Assembly: GCF_021044565.1 (NCBI RefSeq) | Contig: NZ_CP087997.1 | Span: forward strand, 3,224,001 to 3,288,000 | Direction of reading: 5' to 3' | DNA length: 64,000 nt | From: Subtercola endophyticus | Lineage (GTDB): Bacteria > Actinomycetota > Actinomycetes > Actinomycetales > Microbacteriaceae | Part shown: piece after piece, positions 59,488-64,000 of the stretch | Layout of the letters: each line of letters starts with the position of its first letter | How positions within the stretch are numbered: the stretch's first letter is position 1 | Translations under genes and position numbers: made by a program | The notes under the pieces: generated by a model | Told to the model about the DNA's origin: nothing | What the model saw: the letters and a program-made list of their open reading frames with translations, nothing else | Database searches by the model: none

Positions 59488-59606
59488 GAACGTAAACCTT
59501 TCGCAGAGCTGTCGAGAACCTCTCGACACGCTCCAGTCTCTCGGCCCGCCGCGACAACCCCCTGTCGGTGTTTTGCGGCAACTATGCTGCTGACTGGAGG
59601 TACAAC

Positions 59607-60179
59607 ATGGTGAAACTGATGATCGTGGTCGGCAGCGTGCGCCCCGGCCGGGTCGGTCTGCCGATCGCCGAGTGGGTCGCCGAGGCCGCCCGAACGCACG
59701 GCGGTTTCGACGTCGACTTCTGCGACCTGGCCGAGCTCGCCCTGCCGTTCATGGATGAACCGAAGCACCCCCGCCTGCACGACTACCAGCACGAGCACAC
59801 CAAGGCCTGGAGCGCCCGAGTCGCCGCCACCGAGGCCTTCATCTTCGTCACGCCAGAGTACAACTACAGCTTCTCGCCCGCGCTCAAGAACGCGATCGAC
59901 TACCTTTTTCGGGAGTGGCACCGCAAACCCGTCGCCTGCGTGACCTACGGCGGAGCATCCAGCGGCACCCGTGCCGTGGCGGCCCTGCGCCCGGTGATGG
60001 CGGCGACCGGCATGGTCAACGCAATGGCCGGCATCGAGATCGGTTTCGTCGCCACCCACATGCACGAGGGCGCCTTCGAGCCGACGGATGCCCATTCCGC
60101 CGCCCTGGCGGCCGTCTTCGCCGAGCTGGCCATCCTGGCCCCCGAACTCGCCGCCCTGCGCACCAGACTCTTCGGCTGA
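59607..60179 (+). CDS. NADPH-dependent FMN reductase
   Basis: 190 aa flavodoxin-like fold. VVGSVRPGRVGLPIAEWV binds the FMN phosphate, and TPEYNYSFSPALKNAIDYLFREW is the hallmark flavin/substrate loop of this family. It reduces FMN or quinones. ATG 59607 after GGAGG. A repeat-type hairpin at 60202 follows the stop. Confidence 0.92.
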   Translation: MVKLMIVVGSVRPGRVGLPIAEWVAEAARTHGGFDVDFCDLAELALPFMDEPKHPRLHDYQHEHTKAWSARVAATEAFIFVTPEYNYSFSPALKNAIDYLFREWHRKPVACVTYGGASSGTRAVAALRPVMAATGMVNAMAGIEIGFVATHMHEGAFEPTDAHSAALAAVFAELAILAPELAALRTRLFG

Positions 60180-60201
60180 CGCACCGACCGCCGTGCGCCC
60201 A

Positions 60202-60243
60202 TGAGGTCGTTACGACACTCGTGAGGCCGTTACACCGACCTCA
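60202..60243. repeat. intergenic inverted repeat, copy 2 (terminator-like)
   Basis: TGAGGTCG (60202-60209) pairs with CGACCTCA (60236-60243), and TGAGGCCGTTA (60222-60232) repeats the outer arm of copy 1 at 2037. Both copies end with ACCTCA, then TGGGC a few bases on. It lies between the convergent FMN reductase and hydrolase genes. Confidence 0.65.
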
Positions 60244-60259
60244 TTTGGGCACCGCAGTC

Positions 60260-61063
60260 TCAGGAGTCACGTACGCGGGCGAGAAACTCCTGAACGGGCT
60301 CGATGACGCCCGCCGAGGGGCGCAGCGTGCTGCCGTGGTCGCGCCCGGGCAACGGCACGAATGACGCGTGCGGCATGAGCTGCGCGGCCCGTTCCGAGTC
60401 GCGAAAGGCTCGCCGATCTTCCGTACCGGCCAGCAGCAGCGTCGGCGTCTGCACGTGAGCGAGCCGCTCTTCGACGAGGCCCTGCTCGACCTCCACCTGC
60501 CGAAAGTACGCCTGAATGGCCACCGCGTCGTTCGCCAAGAACGCTGCTGTGGTCGCCGGGTCGATCGGCCGCCCCGACGCGTCACCCCAGCCGTCGAGAA
60601 ACGCCTGCATGCCCCCGGTGCCGAGTGCTTCGTCGTATCCCTCGAAGAACAGCTTGCCCACGCTGCCACCGGGAGCCCGGTACGAGCCGCCGGCCGAAAC
60701 GAACGAGCGCAGACGCTCGGGGTGCTGATCGGCAAGAGAGAACCCGGCCCGCGCCCCAAACGAGTACCCGAAATAGTGCGCCGAGTGGATGCCCGCCGCA
60801 GCGAACACGGCCAGCAGGTCGCCCACCACCAACTCCATGCGGTACGCGCTCTGCTCGTGTGGCTTGCCGCTCAGCCCGTGCCCCCGCAGATCGACGAGAA
60901 TCAGGCGGTACTCCTCGCGCAGCGCCTTCACGTACCCGAGGCCGCGCCAGATCGCCCGCGACAACCCCGAACCGTGCACCAGAACGAGCGGAATACCGTC
61001 GGCCAGACCCGCCTCCGTATAGGCGATTCGGGTGTTATCGACAGGATTGAAGGCTTCGCTCAC
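60260..61063 (-). CDS. alpha/beta-fold hydrolase, second
   Basis: 267 aa. LVHGSGLSRAIW is the oxyanion region, FGYSFGARAG the nucleophile elbow (serine in GYSFG), LLAGTEDRRAF holds the acid and GRDHGSTLRP the histidine. The best-fitting group is small esterase/lactonase hydrolases. GTG start at 61061-61063 directly after a G-rich stretch, so the start is not certain. It stands alone, converging with the FMN reductase. Confidence 0.87.
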   Translation of the reverse strand: MSEAFNPVDNTRIAYTEAGLADGIPLVLVHGSGLSRAIWRGLGYVKALREEYRLILVDLRGHGLSGKPHEQSAYRMELVVGDLLAVFAAAGIHSAHYFGYSFGARAGFSLADQHPERLRSFVSAGGSYRAPGGSVGKLFFEGYDEALGTGGMQAFLDGWGDASGRPIDPATTAAFLANDAVAIQAYFRQVEVEQGLVEERLAHVQTPTLLLAGTEDRRAFRDSERAAQLMPHASFVPLPGRDHGSTLRPSAGVIEPVQEFLARVRDS

Positions 61064-61122
61064 CCCTCAATTTTGCCGCGTCGAGGCAGAGACCCTCGCC
61101 AGATCGCCGTTACTCGGTCAGA

Positions 61123-61455
61123 ATGAGCACCATGACCGCAGAAAGTGATTTCGCCTCGATTGCCGACGATCTGGCTCCGGCCGGTGTCGTGCTGGGCCAG
61201 ATGTTCGGCGCGAAGGCGCTGTACTTCAACGGCAAGGCACTCGGCTGCCTGCTGAGGAGCAACAACGCGGTCTTCAAGCTGGGGCGAGCATCCGCTGCCC
61301 ACGCGGCAGCGCTCACAATTGAGGGCGCGACGCTGTTCTACCCCGGCGGTGGAACGAGGGCTTTCAAAGACTGGGTTCAGGTGCCAGAAGCGCAGTCGCA
61401 ACACTGGCCCGAGTTAGCTGAACTTGCGCTGAATGCGGCCACAGCAACCCCCTGA
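61123..61455 (+). CDS. TfoX N-terminal domain-like small protein
   Basis: 110 aa. MFGAKALYFNGKALGCLLRSNNAVFKLG and ATLFYPGGGTRAFKDWVQVP fit the TfoX_N fold, a small domain of unclear role in actinobacteria. Two close ATGs (61123, 61132) are possible. It precedes trxB in the same direction, with an 87-bp gap that contains the trxB ribosome site. Confidence 0.75.
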   Translation: MSTMTAESDFASIADDLAPAGVVLGQMFGAKALYFNGKALGCLLRSNNAVFKLGRASAAHAAALTIEGATLFYPGGGTRAFKDWVQVPEAQSQHWPELAELALNAATATP

Positions 61456-61542
61456 CGGCCGGAATACCGGGCGGTTAGTATTGGTTGAACGCTGCAGAGA
61501 CAAAATACCGGCGCTCTCACGCCGCATACGAGGAGCTTGTCG

Positions 61543-62538
61543 ATGAGACAAATAATCATCATTGGGTCTGGCCCCGCAGGGTTCACTGCAGCCGTTTATG
61601 CCGCTCGTGCCGGTCTGCAGCCTCTGCTCATCGCCTCGAGCGTCGAGGCCGGCGGCGAGCTCATGAAGACCACCGAGGTTGAGAACTTTCCCGGTTTTCC
61701 CGAAGGCATTCAGGGCCCCGAGCTGATGACCAAGCTCCAAGAGCAGGCTGAGAAGTTCGGCACCGAGGTGCTGCTCGACGACGTGACCGCTGTCGACTTC
61801 TCGGGCGACATCAAGAAGGTCTCTACCGGCTACAGCGGCGAGTTCGAAGCCCAAGCCGTGATCTTCGCCACCGGATCGGCGTACCGCAAGCTCGGCCTCG
61901 ACGACGAAGAGCGTCTGTCGGGCCGCGGCGTCTCGTGGTGTGCCACCTGCGACGGGTTCTTCTTCAAGAAGAAGACCATTGCCGTGATCGGTGGTGGCGA
62001 CTCCGCCATGGAAGAGGCGACCTTCCTCACCCGCTTCGCCGACAAGGTGTACCTCATTCACCGCAAAGACTCGCTGCGGGCATCCAAAATCATGCAAGAG
62101 CGTGCGTTCGCGAACGACAAGATCGAATTCGTCTTCAACTCCGCTGTCGTCGGCATCAACGGCGAGAACACCGTCGAAAGCCTCACGCTCGAGAACACCG
62201 TGACGGGTGAGACCAGCCAACTGGATGTTCAGGGGCTCTTCGTGGCCATCGGCAACGACCCGCGCACCCACCTGGTGCACGGCCAGCTCGACCTCACGGC
62301 CGCCGGAACCATCGCGGTTCAGGGCCGCTCGTCGAAGACGAACGTCGCCGGGGTATTCGCCGCCGGTGACGTCATCGACGACACCTACCGTCAGGCCGCT
62401 ACGGCCGCCGCTTCGGGCACGGTCGCCGCACTGGATGCCGAGCACTACCTCGCGGGTTTAGCTGAGGCCGGCGCCATCGCCGAGCTGCGCGACGCCGAGC
62501 ACGAGATCAGCCTCGTCGAAGCAATCGCAACCCGCTGA
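61543..62538 (+). CDS. trxB: thioredoxin reductase
   Basis: 331 aa. FAD motif IIIGSGPAGFTAAVYAARA, redox-active WCATCDG, NADPH motif VIGGGDSAMEEA and the C-terminal FAAGDVIDDTYRQAATAAASG. ATG 61543 with GAGGAG 7 bp upstream. It reduces thioredoxin with NADPH. Immediately upstream of trxA, the arrangement usual near the actinobacterial origin. Confidence 0.97.
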   Translation: MRQIIIIGSGPAGFTAAVYAARAGLQPLLIASSVEAGGELMKTTEVENFPGFPEGIQGPELMTKLQEQAEKFGTEVLLDDVTAVDFSGDIKKVSTGYSGEFEAQAVIFATGSAYRKLGLDDEERLSGRGVSWCATCDGFFFKKKTIAVIGGGDSAMEEATFLTRFADKVYLIHRKDSLRASKIMQERAFANDKIEFVFNSAVVGINGENTVESLTLENTVTGETSQLDVQGLFVAIGNDPRTHLVHGQLDLTAAGTIAVQGRSSKTNVAGVFAAGDVIDDTYRQAATAAASGTVAALDAEHYLAGLAEAGAIAELRDAEHEISLVEAIATR

Positions 62539-62580
62539 GCACACTTTTCACCCACCTGAAGATTTGAGAAAAGAGAAACT

Positions 62581-62907
62581 ATGTCAAACGCAAAGGCAGT
62601 AACCGACTCGAGCTTCGACGCCGACGTCATCAACTCCGAAGACACCATCATGGTCGACTTCTGGGCCGAATGGTGCGGCCCCTGCCGCGCCGTCTCGCCC
62701 ATTCTCGACCAGATCGCCGAAGAGCACTCCGACAAGATCAAGATCGTGAAGCTCAACGTCGACGACAACCCGCAGATCGCTGCGAAGTACCAGATCACCT
62801 CGATTCCCGCCATGAAGGTCTTCCGTGGCGGCGAGGTCGTCAAGACCATCATCGGCGCGAAGCCGAAGGCTGCCCTCGAGCACGACCTGGCCGACTACCT
62901 GGCCTAG
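62581..62907 (+). CDS. trxA: thioredoxin
   Basis: 108 aa with the WCGPC active site (about residues 30-34) and the cis-proline segment ITSIPAMKVF. AAAGAGAAAC precedes the ATG. It lies 42 bp after trxB and is followed by a terminator at 62923, so trxB-trxA is a closed unit. Confidence 0.97.
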   Translation: MSNAKAVTDSSFDADVINSEDTIMVDFWAEWCGPCRAVSPILDQIAEEHSDKIKIVKLNVDDNPQIAAKYQITSIPAMKVFRGGEVVKTIIGAKPKAALEHDLADYLA

Positions 62908-62922
62908 AGCTCGACGAAGTCG

Positions 62923-62953
62923 GGGTCCGGGCCGAAAGGCTCGGGCCCTTTTT
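62923..62953 (+). terminator. rho-independent terminator after trxA
   Basis: GGGTCCGGGCC pairs (with G-T pairs) with GGCTCGGGCCC around a GAAA loop, followed by TTTTT. It starts 16 bp after the trxA stop. Confidence 0.88.
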
Positions 62954-63063
62954 CTTTGCACTCTGTGCCGCACGCCGCAGCACACTCGGCTGTCCCGTCA
63001 GCCGAACTCAGACCCCTCCCCATATTCGATAGCATGTAATTTCGCCTCTTTCTGGAAGTGCAC

Positions 63064-64000
63064 GTGAGCAGCCAAACGACCCCGAACCCCGGTACGAACC
63101 TCGACCCCTGGTACGACAACTACGCCGACCGAGCCGCCGGCCTCTCTGTCTCCGAAGTTCGGGCCCTGTTCGCCGTCGCCTCTCGCCCCGAGGTCGTTTC
63201 GCTAGCCGGTGGCATGCCCGCCGTCTCCGCCCTGCCGCAAGACCTCGTGGTCACGGCCATGAACCGCGTCATGCGCGACGAGGGCTCTATTGCGCTGCAA
63301 TACGGATCGGGCCAAGGCGTGCCACGATTGCGCGAACACATTCTCGAAGTGATGGCTATGGAGGGCATCCGGGGCAGCGTCGACGACGTCGTCGTCACCA
63401 CCGGGTCACAGCAGGCGCTCGATCTCATCACCAAGCTCTTCATCAACCCCGGCGATGTCATTCTCGCCGAGGCCCCGAGTTACGTGGGCGCCATCGGAGT
63501 GTTCCGCTCGTACCAGGCCGATATTCAGCACGTGCTCATGGATGACGACGGCTTGATTCCGGATGCCCTGCGTGAAGCCATCACGCGAGAGAAGTCGCTC
63601 GGCAAATCCATCAAGTTTCTCTACACGATCCCCAATTTCCACAACCCGGCCGGTGTGACTCTCACCGCCGCCCGGCGCACGGAGATTCTACAAATCTGCC
63701 GGTCAGAGGGCATTTTGGTGCTCGAAGACAACCCCTACGGGTTGCTCTACTTCGACGAAGCACCCCCCGTGCCAATGCGCAGCACCGAAGACGAGGGCGT
63801 CGTCTACCTCGGCTCGTTCTCGAAGACTTTCGCCCCCGGCTTCCGGGTTGGCTGGGCGATCGCCCCGCACGCCATCCGCGAGAAGCTCGTACTCGCCGCC
63901 GAGTCTGCCATTCTCTGCCCCAGCGCCTTCAGCCAGCTCGTCATCTCGGAATACCTCGAAACGGCTGATTGGCGTGCGCAGGTCAACACGTTCCGCGGGG
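63064..64000 (+). CDS. PLP-dependent aminotransferase, class I/II (partial, C-terminus outside window)
   Basis: The first 312 residues are present, from GTG 63064 after GGAAG. The N-terminal SEVRALFAVASRPEVVSLAGGMPAVSALP and TTGSQQALDLITKLFINPGDVILAEAPSY, PNFHNPAGVTLTAARR, LEDNPYGLLYFDE and the PLP lysine in GSFSKTFAPGFRVGW fit the 2-aminoadipate/MocR-like aminotransferase group. It lies 156 bp after trxA, an order seen near the chromosome-partition genes in related genera. Substrate not known. Confidence 0.93.
   Translation, partial: MSSQTTPNPGTNLDPWYDNYADRAAGLSVSEVRALFAVASRPEVVSLAGGMPAVSALPQDLVVTAMNRVMRDEGSIALQYGSGQGVPRLREHILEVMAMEGIRGSVDDVVVTTGSQQALDLITKLFINPGDVILAEAPSYVGAIGVFRSYQADIQHVLMDDDGLIPDALREAITREKSLGKSIKFLYTIPNFHNPAGVTLTAARRTEILQICRSEGILVLEDNPYGLLYFDEAPPVPMRSTEDEGVVYLGSFSKTFAPGFRVGWAIAPHAIREKLVLAAESAILCPSAFSQLVISEYLETADWRAQVNTFRG

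Overview
The window reads as the chromosome of a high-GC Gram-positive actinobacterium. It carries a complete mycofactocin locus, an F420-dependent glucose-6-phosphate dehydrogenase, many GTG starts with GTGA/ATGA gene overlaps, and a trxB-trxA-aminotransferase block of the kind found near the replication origin of Microbacteriaceae. The family assignment is an inference from gene content and style. No species is claimed. No phage, transposase, integrase or CRISPR array was seen.

Layout. 1-2100: a two-subunit 3-oxoacid CoA-transferase (B subunit cut by the window edge) divergent from an IclR regulator. 2125-11938: the mycofactocin island, with mftG and mftR leftward and mftA-B-C, a MoxR-type AAA ATPase, a VWA protein, then mftD-E-F rightward. 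12000-24400: oxidoreductases (Old Yellow Enzyme, fgd, two zinc-type alcohol dehydrogenases, a PRISE-like reductase), a CitE-like lyase, an MFS transporter, an SDR remnant, an alpha/beta hydrolase and a beta-oxidation set (enoyl-CoA hydratase, thiolase, 3-hydroxyacyl-CoA dehydrogenase type SDR). 24374-53920: a dense catabolic island with two cytochromes P450 and one PDR-type reductase, three SnoaL-like proteins, an itaconyl/mesaconyl-CoA hydratase-like protein, an aldehyde dehydrogenase, a mycofactocin-coupled SDR, a sugar-type and a branched-chain-amino-acid-type ABC transporter, a run of three atypical crotonases with a CaiB CoA-transferase and an ADP-forming acyl-CoA synthetase, a second CaiB-family protein close to 2-methylfumaryl-CoA isomerase, and a free-standing HtaA domain. 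53984-64000: tRNA-Gly(CCC), a FadR-type regulator, a nucleoside salvage operon, a WYL regulator, small redox genes, trxB, trxA and the start of a PLP aminotransferase.

How it fits together. The mycofactocin locus makes a peptide-derived redox cofactor. The mycofactocin-coupled SDR at 29554-30375 is a likely client, passing electrons to mycofactocin, and MftG would return them to respiration. Uptake through the ABC systems, P450 hydroxylation, alcohol and aldehyde oxidation, CoA activation or transfer, crotonase chemistry and thiolysis make a plausible route for an alicyclic or terpenoid-like compound, but the substrate cannot be read from sequence. A roughly 20-bp motif (consensus TTAGTTNRCNTGGTRWAGYA) lies upstream of nine of these catabolic units, always pointing at the gene. 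This suggests one regulon spanning at least 17.8-52.1 kb.

Most notable items: the ATPase/VWA pair inside the mycofactocin operon, the shared motif, the three crotonases with lost catalytic glutamates, and the cytosolic HtaA domain in a catabolic operon.
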